A DNA stretch of 64,000 bases, from the NCBI RefSeq assembly GCF_037176765.1, contig NC_090034.1, positions 91,810,500-91,874,499 on the forward strand. Reading direction: 5' to 3'. The notes beneath the pieces were generated by a model. It saw nothing but the letters and a program-made list of their open reading frames with translations. It had not been told where the DNA came from and searched no databases. Origin of the DNA: Anolis sagrei (taxonomy: Eukaryota; Chordata; Lepidosauria; Squamata; Anolidae). Made by a program: the position numbers and the translations under genes. Below, piece by piece: positions 31,092 to 43,599 of the stretch. Position 1 is the stretch's first letter. Each line of letters starts with the position of its first letter.

Positions 31092-31971
31092 AGAGGCTTT
31101 TTCTCTACTTGGACCTATAGCTATAAAGGAAAATCTTCACCTCTTGGATTTCTGCCACTGTCAATGTTGCTGAAACTCAAGAAGGAGCCCTGCCAGCCAA
31201 AAAACATCCTACTCCCGCCTTTAACTTTATTACTTGAATAGAAATACATCAAAATGCATGGATCTGACTGTGTGCAACAGTCTCTGTAGTCTGATGAAAT
31301 GGGGGAAAGGTTTCCTGCAAGAGTCTGGAATACTATCTGGGCCACCTTCAGCCTCGTTTCCTGTCTCCCAAGTAAAAATGGCCAACTGTTGAACAGAAAA
31401 CAAAAGCATACAATTGCAAGTTAAGACTTGTCTAAACTGCCATGATGGTAGTAACTACTACTACTACTACTACCTCTCCGCTTCCTTTTCCTGGTTTACA
31501 CTTTCTAGAAATTCACAGACGTGGAAAGGGAATTCCTTAACTTGAATTCCGGGAACCAAAATCAATATCCTCCGCTTGAATGGCTGATATAGTGACACCT
31601 TTGCTTTCTGCTGGTTCAATGTATAGGGTATATATCAGCCATGGGCAAACTTTGGCCCTCCAAGTGTTTTGGACCGCAACTCCCACAATTCCTAACAGTG
31701 GGAGTTGTAGTCCTAATGGTGAGGATTGTTGGCATTACTGTCTTACACATGGAAAGCTCCCATTACCTATACCACTCCAGTGTGAACTTGTTTGCATATG
31801 TGCCACTTTACAATCCATACCAGAGAGAGAAATGCAATTGGAGGCAGCGATGATAAAGATTGACACAGGAACGTGGGAATGTGCAGGAGGCAGAGTTGCA
31901 AATTTTGGGTGGCAAATCTCTGCCAATACTGATAAAAACACCTCCCCTGAGAGTAGATTTTCTCTAGACCA

Positions 31972-32876
31972 GTGTTTCTCAGTCTGGGGGTCGGGAGGGG
32001 GTGTCAGAAGGGTTGCCAATGACCATCAGAAAACACAGTATTTTTTGTTGGTCACAGAGGTTCTGTGTGGGAACTTTGGCCCAATTCTATTTTTGGTGGG
32101 GTCCAGAATGCTCTTTGATTGTAGGTGAACGATACATCCCAGCAACTTCAACTCCCAAATGTACAAGGTCTATTTTTTTCCAAACTCCACCAGTGTTCAC
32201 ATTTGGGCATCTTGAGTATTGGTGCCAAGTTTGGTCCAGATCCATCATTGTTTGAGTCTACAGTGCTCTCTAGATGTAGGTGAACGAGAACTCCAAAACT
32301 CAAGGTCAATGCCCACCAAATCTTTCCTGTATTTTCTGTTGGTCATGGAAGTTCTGTGTGCCAAGTCTGACTCAATTCCATAGTTGGTGGAGTTCAGAAT
32401 TGCTGGTATCTATTTGCACCAGCATTTCTCAACCTGAGGGTCGGGATCCCTGGGGGGGGGGGATCAGGAGGGGGTATCAGAGGGGTCGACAAAGACCATC
32501 AGAAAACACAGTATTTTCTGTTGGTCATGGAACTCTCGGTGGTAAGACTGGCCAAATTATATCAGTGGTGGGGTTCAGAATGCTTTGATTGCGAGTGAAC
32601 TATAAATCCCAGCAATTACAACTCCCAAATGACAAAATCAGTACCGCCCCCAACCCCACCAGCACTGAAATGTGGCCATATCTTGTATTTGTGCCCAATT
32701 TGGTCCAGTGAATGAAAATACACCCTGCATATCAGATATTTACATAACAATTCATAACAGTAGCAAAATTACAATTATGAAGTAGCAATGAAAATAATAT
32801 TATGATTGGGGGTAGCCACAACATGAGGAACTGTATTAATGGATAACTGCATTAAGAAGGTTGAGAACCACTGCTC
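31972..32876 (+). mobile_element. Two hAT-Charlie-type copies in tandem
   Basis: First copy from 'cagtgtttctcagtctgggg' is cut at about 32403. A second starts at about 32418 ('cagcatttctcaacctgagg') and runs to 'aaggttgagaaccactg'. Both noncoding. Confidence 0.72.
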
Positions 32877-32999
32877 TAGAGTCCATCGACTTGCTTTCGC
32901 TGGAAAGCAGAAGGGCTTGACATCCAGTGGCGCGTGAGCCAGCCATCAAGTGCATGGTCCCCTGAAGGTGCTGGCAGCATGCCAAGGCCTGGCTCAAAA

Positions 33000-33850
33000 C
33001 AGAAAGAGACAGAGATAGAGAGAATGGAGCTCCTAGCCTCCATGTGCACCATGCACCAAAACCTCCAACACTGACCAGTCACCTCTAACATGGCTGAGTT
33101 AATTGTCGCCTGCAGCATCAGAGCACAACTCTCTCTGGTCTTCAACCCTTATTCTTGTTCTCCATCATCACCATGCAATGCATCAGAACAAAACCAAACA
33201 ATCCCCTCTCCATCTCTCTCTTTCAATCCCCACTATCCCCACATCACATCCACAAACAATCTCCATATCCCCTTTTCTCACTGGTTCAGTTGCCATCCCA
33301 CAGAGAGCCGGGGGTCTGTCAGCAGCAGCAATTGCAGCGCTCACTGTCATCCGCACCACCACGGAATGTGCATCACATTCTCTAGCAATGCACAGAGCTA
33401 GCTACGTAACCTAGGGGCAGTCAAAGCCGCTGTCCGCACCAATTTAAAGCCGCTGTCGCTCACCCAGGCTCACACCCCGCTGGCTAAACAATGCTCAGTT
33501 TCACTTCTTTTTTGTGAAAAAGAGCACACAAAAAAAGACTGCTGCAAGTCACGCCTTCTGAGCTGAAAACCCTGCCCACAACTGTGCGCACTGGCTTTAA
33601 CTCATTAAGGATGCAGTTGAGATTTTCCCCCTCCTCACACATAGATCTGACAGAAAAATCCACAAGCCCCTGCAGTGGAATCCCTAGGCATCTGCAACAA
33701 CAGCACCTTTCCTGCATTGAAGAATGTGGCTTTCAGCACTCTGGACAGAAAAAGGGACAGAAAAAGGGAGAAAGTGTAGCACTTAGGCATGCTTTGGACA
33801 TTCTCACACTTGATCACCTCGGAATGCATTTTTTCTTCCTTGTTGCAAAT
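33000..33850. other. Stretch without recognised features
   Basis: Mixed-composition sequence with a C-rich segment at about 33180-33310. Short frames exist on both strands but none has recognisable protein text or a convincing splice pair. Confidence 0.4.
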
Positions 33851-33854
33851 TATA

Positions 33855-34132
33855 AGTGTAAAAGTAAAGGTTATCCCCTGACGTTAAGTCCAGCCGTGTC
33901 TGACTCTGGGGGTTGGTGCTCATCTCCATTTCTAAGCCAAAGAGCCGGCGTTGTCCATAGATACCTCCAAGGTCATGTGGCCGGCATGACTGCATGAAGC
34001 ACCGTTACCTTCCCGCCGGAGCGGTACCTATTGATCTACTCACATTTACATGTTTTTGAACTGCTATGTTGGCAGAAGCTGGGGCTAACAGTGAGAGCTA
34101 ATGCTGCTCCCCGGATTCTAACCTGCGACCTT
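33855..34132 (-). mobile_element. Sauria-type tRNA SINE
   Basis: Inverse copy: 'gtaaaggttatcccctgacg', 'agagccggcgttgtccat', 'ctgctatgttggcagaagc'; head truncated. Confidence 0.83.
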
Positions 34133-34614
34133 GAAATAAAAGGAAATCTCTATGGCTCAAAAATGGAAAAAGAAATTAAATTTGGGGAAAAAAGCTTCCC
34201 CAACCAATCCAGATTGTTAGAGAAACTGCTAGTGACCTCTGAAGGAATCCTAGGGCTTGAGGTTGAGAAACCATGGGATAGAGAAAATCTTACCATGGGA
34301 TAGAGAGTTAATCTTACACTGACCAAAATATCTCCTGATAGGTGTTTTTGCTTTTTCAACATGTGACTAATGGGAATCAAAATTAGAGACCTTTTTGCTT
34401 TACCAAGCTAGGAATCCTCTTTCACACCTTTCTATTTCTTCATATATTCATGGCCACATTGTCAAAATGAACGATCACCATCTTCCAAAGCAGTTATTCT
34501 ACTCCCAACTCAAAAACAGAAAGCAGAATGTTGGTGGACTGGAATAAAAGTCAACATTGACACTGAAATAGAACACTGCCTGAGCTCTGCAAGTGCAGCA
34601 TTTTTCTGAATAAA

Positions 34615-35040
34615 GCAGAGAGTGTTTGAGGATCGGGACATCTGTAGGGAGACCAAGGTGCTTGTCTATAAAACTATTGTCCTCCCAACCTTGTTGTATG
34701 CCTGTGGAACATGGACTGTCTATAGATGTCACACTCAACTCCTGGAACAATTCCATCAGCCTCCAAATACTCCTGCTCAAGCTGGAGGTCAGCTATGACC
34801 AGCAGTGCTGTGGAATTTGAGAAGGCACAAATGGGGGGCAAAAAGGAGAAACATGCAAAGAGGAAGATGCGTCAAGCCAACCCTGATTGGGACTGTGTTC
34901 CACTTAGAAACCGATGTCTTCACTGTACGGAGAACATGCAGGTCAAGAAAAGGGCTCTACAATCACCTACATATCCACCACCAAGACTCTACACTTGGAA
35001 GGACATCATACCTGGACAATGAGGGATCACCTAGGTAAAG
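34615..35040 (+). mobile_element. LINE C-terminal fragment with C2H2-like motif
   Basis: Encodes LPTLLYACGTWT and, further on, CRSRKGLYNHLHIHHQ, the usual 'pattern near the end of an RTE/CR1-like LINE protein. The frame is shifted between them. An inverted relative is at 52336-52600. Confidence 0.6.
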
Positions 35041-36930
35041 TAAGTAGTGCATTCATGGAGAGTTTTGCTCATCGTAAGCAGTGTGCAACAGGCAGTGGTT
35101 CAACAGGTGCTGTTCCTACCAGTAAAGATCTCCTTTGATGGCTGCCCTTGTTGATTTTGTGCCTTTTGCTCAGCTGCTATGGAATGGTGCAATATGTGAC
35201 ACAAATCTGAATGCTAGCTTAGTTTGCCCAAGCATACCTATAGGTAACTATTGTTTCTGAAAAGTGAATTCAAATGCATACCACAAGACCAGACAACTGG
35301 ATTTCAAATCTCTTGATCTATCATGGTACAGTAAAGAGAGGACTTTGGTCTGGAAGATCTGACTTCAAATTGTCATCATTGCCTAAAACTTCTTTTTGAT
35401 CTGCTTCAGTGGATTTCTGTGAGAAAATAAAAGGGAAGGAAGAGAGCCATGGTTGGGTGGACGCTATATAAATATATTTGCAATGCTCAGCTTTCTGCGT
35501 GTTTGAGACATCCCAAATATGTTTCTGTAGGAAATAACCTCACTGTACTTTACAGTAGCATTGGCTGCATGTTTTAGGACTTCATCAGACGGAGGGAGAG
35601 TAATGTGGGGGAAAGCGGGGAAAGCATAGGGAACTATCTTAACCCATTCCCTCCTGTCTTTTCCCATCTTGAAGGATAGCCAGCCATCCCACATACTTGC
35701 CCATCTTTGCACTGCTTTCCCCCACATTCTTCATTCAGGAATTAAATAATACCCAACTTCTGAAGATGTGTTTTGGGCACTGTTCAGTGCGCTTTGGAAA
35801 TTGAACCTGATGCATTCCCACACGAAGTGCACTCAGGTCATGTGATGGCCTCAAAAGGGCTCTGTTTCCTAAGCACATGGAAGGGGAACCTGAAGAACTT
35901 CTGATAAAGTTCTTAGCCTTAAGCATTGCAAAGGTATGTGAAATTCTATTTCAGCATCCCTTGCTGACGACATGCTGATTTTCTAATAGTCAGCATCTAT
36001 ATAACATGCTCACATATATAACTTGCTCTCAGACACATAGAGAGATTGCAACCCAACATCCCATCAGTATAGTGAAAATATCCACATGCGGAGATATGCT
36101 ATGCTAGGACAGCGACAATGCAAAATGGCAACATTGTACAAAAACATGCCAATGACAGCATGTTGTAAAATATCCTACATCAATGACAATATAGAACCAC
36201 AACACACTGTGCGCAACCACAATTCATAAGGCACAACCACAATGACTGTGCAGCTATGCTCTGCCATGGTCAACAGAATGCATCTGTTGTGTTATAACTA
36301 ACAATGTGCCCTATATGGATAGTGGAATTCGAACATGTGTATGTTGCTAATGGAAGTAGCCAGAGTAAAAACAAAACCTCATTAGCTGTGCTGCTGTAAT
36401 TGCACACCCTTCAATCCATTCCTGACACACCCCTCCCTCTGTAACATTCCATCTATCTATCCCTTGGGCTCCCTCTCTTTGGCCATTCCCACCCACACAT
36501 CCACACCTCAATCCTTGATTCTTGCATGGGAGGGAAAAATAGTTAAGATAGTTTTCTGCTCAAAGCAGGAGAAAACCCAATATTCTTCCACAATATTTTT
36601 CCTCAGCCTTGAGGAATAATTACCTGTAGTAGGAGAAAACATAACATAGTTTTCACATACAAATATTTTCTGCACAAAGAACAATGCGTTCTATGCAAGA
36701 AAATCATTTTTCTAACAGGTTTTGGGTTTTGGCACCAAATAACTCACCATGTTATTTACAAATTAATTCCCATACTCTACTGTGTGGTGTTTAAACACTG
36801 CAGAATGTACAAAATTCTGTTCAGTCTGCTATTCCTTTCAGTGGGTTTCCCCAACTGCCAGAAAACTCATTGTTTGACCTAGGAAAGAGCAATTATGAAT
36901 ATTCTTTTGATAATAATAATAATAATCATC
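35041..36930. other. Stretch without recognised features
   Basis: AT-rich. Contains an inverted pair 'gtgggggaaagc' / 'gctttcccccac' (about 35607 and 35710) that could be a small DNA element. No gene seen. Confidence 0.4.
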
Positions 36931-36934
36931 ATCA

Positions 36935-37760
36935 TCATCATCTTTATTTATAACCCGCCACTATCTCCCCAAAGGGGACTCGGGGCGGCTAACATGAGGC
37001 CAAGCCCAAAATAATACAACATAATTAAACACAAAATAACAAAAATAATACATCATAACAAAATATATAAACAACAAATTAAATAAACAATATAAAATAG
37101 GATAATAAAATCGAATACATAGGGTGGGCCAGATGTATGAGGTAAAAGGTTAAAAGGTTAAAACCCTGGGCAAGATAGGGATAAAAGTGCATTTATAAGA
37201 GAAGGAGCCTGGAAGGGAGGAGCAATGAAGTTTGGCCTTTATAGGGGGACATGGGAAGGTGCTTTAATCTGAGGGCAGCTGTAGGTGGAACAATGGGTTA
37301 AGTGGTCACTCTCTGAAGGCAAATTGGAAAAGCCAAGTTTTTAGATCTTTCTTGAAAGTAGCTAGGGTAGGGGCTTGCCTGATCTCCCTAGGTAGTGAGG
37401 TCCAAAAGCGGAGGGGGGGGGGCAGAGCAGAGAAGGCCCTCTCCTTCATTCCCACAAGTTGAGCTTGTAATAGAGGAAGGGGTGAGAGAAGGGTCTCTCC
37501 AGAGGTTTGAAGAGATCATGCAGGTTTATGGTAGGAGATGCGGTCACAAAGGTAGGTAGGACCCACACCATTCAGTGCTTTCTAGGTGATGACCTGCACC
37601 TTGAATTGGGACCAGAAGATGAACAGCAGCCAGTGGAGCTCCTTAAACAGGGGGGTTGACCGCTCCCTGTAATTAGCCCCAGTTAGAAGACTGACTGCCG
37701 AGCGTTGGACTAATTGAAGTTTCCGGCCCATCTTCAAGGGAAGCCCTTCGTAGAACCCCT
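36935..37760 (-). mobile_element. L2-like LINE 3' end
   Basis: Inverse copy: tail 'ctttatttataacccgccac', then 'aagccaagtttttagatctt', 'agagaaggccctctcc' and 'ccagtggagctccttaaac'. Confidence 0.75.
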
Positions 37761-37907
37761 ATTCCTATTGCAACTTTCTAAAAGTGTTACAGAAAGCAAT
37801 TACTCAAATGTGATTACTAACAATAGAATTAAAATTATCTAAAACAATTTAAATCAAAGGCAAAAATAAACATATAAAACCCCACTAATTATTCCAGCAC
37901 ACGTGCC

Positions 37908-37950
<43 letters not shown>

Positions 37951-37975
37951 CTATCTCTATCTCTCTGTCTATCTC

Positions 37976-38010
<35 letters not shown>

Positions 38011-38022
38011 CTAATCTAATCT
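37908..38022 (+). repeat. (TCTA)n microsatellite
   Basis: About 115 bp of tcta units with a few tctc and tctg variants in the middle. Confidence 0.95.
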
Positions 38023-38029
38023 ATTCAGT

Positions 38030-39860
38030 CCACTGGATGAACTTGGGCAAGTCACAGTCTAGCAGCTTCAGGGGAAATAATGGCAAACTTCCTCTAAAGA
38101 AGCCTTGCCAAGAAATCCCCATGATAGGTTTCCCTTAGGAGTGCCATATGACTTGAAATCATACTGCACTGGGGAAAGGGACAGTGTTTGCTCACACCCA
38201 CACAGCTGGTAGTCTCCGATTTCCCATTTTCCACAAACCAGAAGTGATAGTGTGTCACTTTCAGTTTGACTCTTGGTCATTTTTCTGAACGAATGTTCCC
38301 AAGAGGACCACTTGACAGGCCTTGGGACCATCATTGCTTGGAAACAATTTGAAGGTGCATAGTAACATCAACATCAACAGTACCGTCTGCTTCCTAGTTG
38401 GGTAGGTGACAGTTTAGAATCTGTCCAAAAGTTAGATCTCTGGGTAATGTGCAGTAGATTGACCATGAAGGATGTCTTATCAGTATGAGCAAAAGAAAAG
38501 AAAAGAAAAGAAAAGAATTCCATCCTCCATTTTGGTGCTAGATTATACTGCCAAAATGAAGACAGTTTGGGATGAAAATTAAGAGCATATTTCTGCTTGG
38601 AGTACCTCAATGCGTCCTACTACACAAAGTAGACCTACCTCCCTCAACTTTGCATCAAGCTGATCCACTCTCGATCCGCTAGTGGCAGCTGCTAGCCTTC
38701 ATCTAAATGGGATAGCGAATCATCTCTGAATTTTAGTTTGAACTTCAAAGGAACTATCTAAAGAGCTGAACCACAACCCAAAATGGATTCAGCACCTTTG
38801 ACAGCTCCTTTAAAAGTTTAGATTAAGAATTGGCTTCATCACCTTTCTGATCTCAGTCAATGGCAATAAAGTGGCAACTTTATGTACAACATAAAGCAGC
38901 TTTCAACAAAAATAGTTTTTTAAACATGTTCTGTGGGTATTTGTCCACAAATGCACAGAACCAAGTAATTACATGTAGCAAAACCCGTCTTCCATGTACA
39001 TTCACAACAGTCCTATGAATTGGCTTTTACTAAACCATTATTCACACTGAATGTAAGGATTCATGATGGATAGCAAAATCATGCCTTCCTAAGTTCCAGC
39101 TCTTTATAACATTATTTTCTCTATTTGCCATATTTCTAATATTCATCTTCCAACTTCAATTTTCTTTCTAAAGATTAGTAGATTAGTAGCCAGTAAAATG
39201 TACTATTAAATTCTGGTGGGGTTGTTGGACCCAGAGGAGAGAGAAACTCTGTTCTTGCAGCCTGTTGGCTTCCTATCATGGATGCAAAAAAGGAATAGAG
39301 TACTCTATCCTGCTATTTATCTGGTCTTAAATACAAAATCTCTTGACACAATGCCCTGATATTACTCCAATGGAGTTTAGAGTGAATGTGTCCATATGGA
39401 GCACTTTCCAAATGTCAGCTTTCCCGTCCCAGCAGTGGAGAAATTTTCAATGGGTATTCTTCAAGGAAGGCTGAGATTGTAAACATTCACATTAAGGAGT
39501 ACAATTCTATCTTTAAAATGAGACTTTCCTTCAAGAAAACAGCAGATTTCTTCCAACTATTGAGACATCCTTTCAAGTAAGTAAGCATGAACAGGACTGT
39601 GTTGCAAGTTGATGCATTATGAGAGCTTTCGTAGATCAATCCATCAAATCTGCATACATTAACATACAGAAAAATTCCTTTCCTCTATCCCCCCCCCCCC
39701 AATGGCATAGTTCCCTGGCATTTCACTTATATGCACATGCCATAGCTGGCGTCACTTCAGGAGAGGATTTCCCTCTACTGTCTCTTGCACAGGAGGGAAT
39801 GCCTCTTCCAACTAGGGCTTGGCACCTTTCATCCCACTTCTTCTAAGGTGAACTGAAACA
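38030..39860. other. Stretch without recognised features
   Basis: Mostly single-copy-looking AT-rich DNA. An (aaaag)n run is at about 38490 and a poly(C) at 39690. No exon or repeat I can name. Confidence 0.4.
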
Positions 39861-39864
39861 CCCA

Positions 39865-40692
39865 AACTGGGCTCTAGAGGCCAATGGATAGTCCACCACA
39901 GACATCAGAAGTGCTGCAAGACCAAAAACAAGCCACAAGATCCATCCAGAGGAAAAGTGTTCTTGCCATACATCAAGGGAACGACTGACCACATAGGGAA
40001 GCTGATGAAGAAACACAACCTACAAACTGTCTGCAGACCCACTAAGAAAATCTAACAAACAAATGCTTCATTCAGCAAAAATCAAGAGGGATCCTCTCAC
40101 CTCTGCAAGAGCCTACCACATACCATGCAGCTGTGGACAAGTCTACATAGGGACCACCAGATGCAGCATCACCCAAACAAGAATCAAGGAACATGAAAGG
40201 CACTGCAGACTGAGAACACAGAAATGCTGGACCAGTTTAACAATTACCATGTCAGACTACACAGAGAAGCCATTGAAATCCACAAGCATGTGGACAATTT
40301 CAATAGAAAGGAGGAAACAATGGAAATGAACAAAATCTGGCTACCAGTATTAAAAAAAAAACAAACCTAAAATCAAAATGGTAAATAAAGAACAACACTC
40401 AAAAACAGAGGAATTACAGACAAGAAACAATCAGGGCCAGCTAATGACCTCCCAAAAAAGGATTCCTCTGGGCAGTAAGCAGCCAGACCTTGAAACTGCA
40501 GGGCCATTAAATGCTAATTGGGATGGCCAATTGCAACATTCATACCTGCCTCAAACAGATGAGAGTTGCTTCTCCCACTCTGGACATTTCATAGATATAT
40601 AAACCTAGTTTTCTAGTTTCCAACAGACCTCTATGGATACCTGCCACAGATTCATGTAAAATGTCAAGAGAGCATGCTTCTGGAACACGGGC
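39865..40692 (+). mobile_element. Penelope-like element with GIY-YIG endonuclease remnant
   Basis: The frame 40063-40329 encodes AYHIPCSCGQVYIGTTRCSI and RIKEHERHCRL, matching the GIY-YIG endonuclease of Penelope-like elements (YxIPC.CG..YIG.T...I..RIKEH). Downstream the 3' end has 'gggccattaaatgctaattg' and 'acagattcatgtaaaatgtc', then 'gagcatgcttctggaacacgg'. No reverse transcriptase kept; broken by several changes. Confidence 0.75.
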
Positions 40693-40995
40693 ATAATAAT
40701 AAATAATAATAAACTTTATTTCTATAATGCCCTATCTCCCCAAGCGGACTCAGGGCAGTTTACAATAGTAAATTGGCAAACATTCAATGCCAGCATAACA
40801 TAACAAAAAAAATCAAATCATAAACAATGAAATAAACAACATCAGGTGTACTTATAGAACAACTCAAAAATAACAAACTTAGACATTTAAATATATAAAT
40901 CAAACATTTAGAACATGTTTACTACTAGATCTAATGATAGCAAACACTCAAAACATTAAAAGTAAAAAGGCATACAACCAGGAAAACTCACAGCA
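40692..40995 (-). mobile_element. LINE 3'-tail fragment (L2/CR1-like)
   Basis: 'aataaactttatttctataa', 'atctccccaagcggactcag', 'gcaaacattcaatgccag'. Confidence 0.55.
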
Positions 40996-41499
40996 ACTCA
41001 GTAGGATGCATGTTTGCATTTGGTGAAGCTGATTCTAACAAATGAATTCTTTCTTTCGCCTGATGTTGCTGTCCTGCTTTTCAGCATGCTGCTAACAAAA
41101 TGGCAGGATGTAAGGGACAGATCACTAAGGGTTGTGGCAACAAGCACCACATCATGGTGTTTCACATTTTGGTCTGCAATCTGGGAGACAGAAGCATCAT
41201 AGTGGTTGTCTGAGTTGTGTCTTTAACTGCAGGAGGGAACTGGGAGCAATGCTTTTTGGCTTTGCTAGTCTCCGGTGCAAAGGAATCAGGGTGGAAACTT
41301 ACATAGGAAAAAGGCAACAGGCTCTGTGGATCATGACATCCTTTGAAGGGACTGGTAAAATCTCTGCCATCAAAGCTGAGTGTCCCTGCCCTCCACAAGA
41401 AACCCCACACTTCTTCTCAGTTACTAATTCTCAGCTTTGGGGATTAAAGCTGTCAAATCTTGGCATAATTTGGGGTGAAGGGGTTATACAGGAATCTTT

Positions 41500-41700
41500 G
41501 GTTTGGGTTGTGTTAAGTTTTTCAAGCTGCATGGCTATGTTCCAGAAGCATTCTCTCCTGATGTTTCGCCTCCCAACCTCTGAGGATGCTTGCCATAGAT
41601 GCAGGCGAAATGTCAGGAGAGAGTGCTTCTGGAACATGATCATACCGCCTGAAAAACTTACAACAACATAGTGATCCTGGCCATCAAAGCCTTCGATAAT
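41500..41700. mobile_element. Penelope-like 3' ends, head to head
   Basis: Two inverted copies of the 3' end: 'catggctatgttccagaagc' on the left and 'gcaggcgaaatgtcaggaga' with 'gcttctggaacatgatcata' on the right, forming a palindrome around 41590. Confidence 0.6.
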
Positions 41701-41930
41701 ACAATCTTTAGTTTCCCTAAAGCGAGGGTTAAAAGGAGAAGAGATGGCAAGAAAGCAGAACTCATTGGTTCTCTCTCTCACTCATCAGCTGTGGAAGGAT
41801 GCAACTCTCCTAGTAAACACCCAAAACATGACTTTTGCTCCAACTGTTCCAAATCCCCACTCCCCAAAAAGTCCTACTTCTTCACAGTCTCTCTCTCTCA
41901 CACACACATCAATCTCTCCAAAGGTCTCAC

Positions 41931-42290
41931 CTGGCACAGACTGGGGGCACCCCAATTCCTGCCCCCTGCACCTGCAAGCGGGCCGGCTTCCTCCTCACGC
42001 TCTATTTCTTCCTCCCTCTGACATCCTCTTTACCATTTCATCCCTCCCTCTCTTTCCCCCTCCCTCCCTTGTCCTCTCCCCGCTCCTGCCAACTATAAAT
42101 AATCACTTCTCTCTCTTGCGCTGCTGCGCTCCCTCGCTCTCTCTCTCTGGCCCGGGGCCTTGCAAAGTTTCTGTGCTCCACTGCTCCCAGCCTGCATCCA
42201 CAATTGGTCTCCACTAACCAACCTGCTCCACTACCTGCTAACAAATAGTCGCCGACAAAAGCCAAAGGCTACCGCTATTTCCTCGGCACC
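41931..42290 (-). promoter_or_regulatory. Candidate promoter and 5' noncoding exon
   Basis: This is the most GC- and CpG-rich block in the right half of the window that is not an obvious repeat. On the minus strand it ends in a near-consensus splice donor (gtgccag|gtgaga, boundary at 41931), as a leader exon of the Siglec-like gene would. MAG-type genes are known to have noncoding first exons. The block also contains a TATA-like ctataaata on the plus strand near 42095, followed by a pyrimidine initiator-like run, so the direction is not certain. No signal-peptide ATG in frame with a splice was found here. Confidence 0.35.
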
Positions 42291-42649
42291 TGCCTGGCAT
42301 TTTTGATACATGGCTTGCAAAGCATTAGACGTCACCCTTTGGAACAGTGGTTCTCAACCTAATGCCGCAACGCCTTAATACAGTTCCTCATATTGTGGTG
42401 ACCCACAGCCATAAAACTATTTTCGTTGCTACTTCACAACTATAATGTTGCTCCTGTTTGGAATTGTAATGTAAATATCTGATATGCAGGATGTATTTAC
42501 ATTCACTAGACCAAATTTGGCAAAAATACCCAATATGCCCAAATTAAAATACTGGTGGGTTTGGAGGGAAGATTGATTTTGTCATTTGGAAGTTGTACTT
42601 GCTGGGATTTATAGTTCACCTACAATCAAAGATACAATCAAAGGAAGAT

Positions 42650-43012
42650 AGATGCTTTTGAACTGTGGTGTTGGAGGAAAGTTCTGAGAGTACCTTGGAC
42701 TGTGAGAAGATCCAACCAGTCCATCCTCCAGGAAATAAAGCCCGACTGCTCACTGGAGGGAAGGATTGAAGTATTTTGTCCACATCATGAGGAGACAGCA
42801 AAGCCTGGAGAAAACAATTATGCTGGGGAAGGTGGAAGGTAAAAGGAAGAGGGGCCAACCAAGGGCAAGATGGATGGATGGCATCCTTGAAGTGACTGGA
42901 CTGACCTTGAAGGAGCCTGGGGGTGGTGACGGCCGACAGGGAGCTCTGGCGTGGGCTGGTCCATGAGGTCACGAAGAGTCGGAGACGACTGAACGAATGA
43001 ACAACAACACAA
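42650..43012 (+). mobile_element. BovB/RTE LINE 3' end
   Basis: Encodes RKIDAFELWCWRKVLRVPWT-like text ('ttttgaactgtggtgttgga') and MRRQQSLEKTIMLGK. Ends 'gacgactgaacgaatg' and (aac)n. Flanked by 'acaatcaaag' duplications inside a hAT element. Confidence 0.85.
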
Positions 43013-43383
43013 TCAAAGAGCATTCTGAATTCCACCAATGATGGAATTGAATCAGTCTTGGCACACAGAACTCTCATGACCAACACAAAATACTGGAAGG
43101 GTTTGGTGGGCATTGACCTTGAGTTTTGGAGTTGTAGTTCACCTACATCCAGAGAGCACTGTGGACTCAAACGATGATGGATCTGCATCAAACTTGGCAC
43201 GAACACTCAATATGTCCAAATATGAACACTGGTGGAGTTTAGGGAAAAATAGCTCTTGACATTTGGAGTTGTAGTTGCTGGGATGTATAGTTCACCTACA
43301 ATGAAAGAGCATTCTGAACCCCACCAAAGATAGAATTGGCCCAAACTTCCACACAGAACTCCCATGACCAACAAAAAATACTG

Positions 43384-43508
43384 ACCTCACCTCTGAGGAA
43401 GCTTGCCATAGATGCAGGCGAAACGTCAGGAGAAATGCCTCTAGAACATGGCCATATAGCCCGAAAAAACCCACAAGAACTGAGTGATTCCGGCCATGAA
43501 AGCCTTCA
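43384..43508 (+). mobile_element. Penelope-like 3' end
   Basis: 'gccatagatgcaggcgaaac', 'ggccatatagcccg' and 'tgattccggccatgaaagcc' inside the hAT copy. Confidence 0.65.
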
Positions 43509-43599
43509 ACACTACAAAAAATACTGTGTTTGGCGACCTCTCTGACACCCCCTCATGACCTCCCCCCCAAGGGTCCCAACCTGTTAAACTGTTATGCAT

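Larger units (their letters stand above)
42351..43592 (-). mobile_element. hAT-Charlie-type element with two insertions
   Basis: Starts 'cagtggttctcaacctaat' and ends around 'gggtcccaacctgttaaactg'. A BovB copy is at 42650-43012 and a Penelope 3' end at 43384-43508. The host sequence continues on each side of both. Confidence 0.75.

Noticed and set aside
33300-33370. Minus-strand ATG followed by a possible donor as the missing signal-peptide exon
   Set aside because: The short product (MTVSAAIAAADRPPALCG) is not leucine-rich enough and the donor context is poor.
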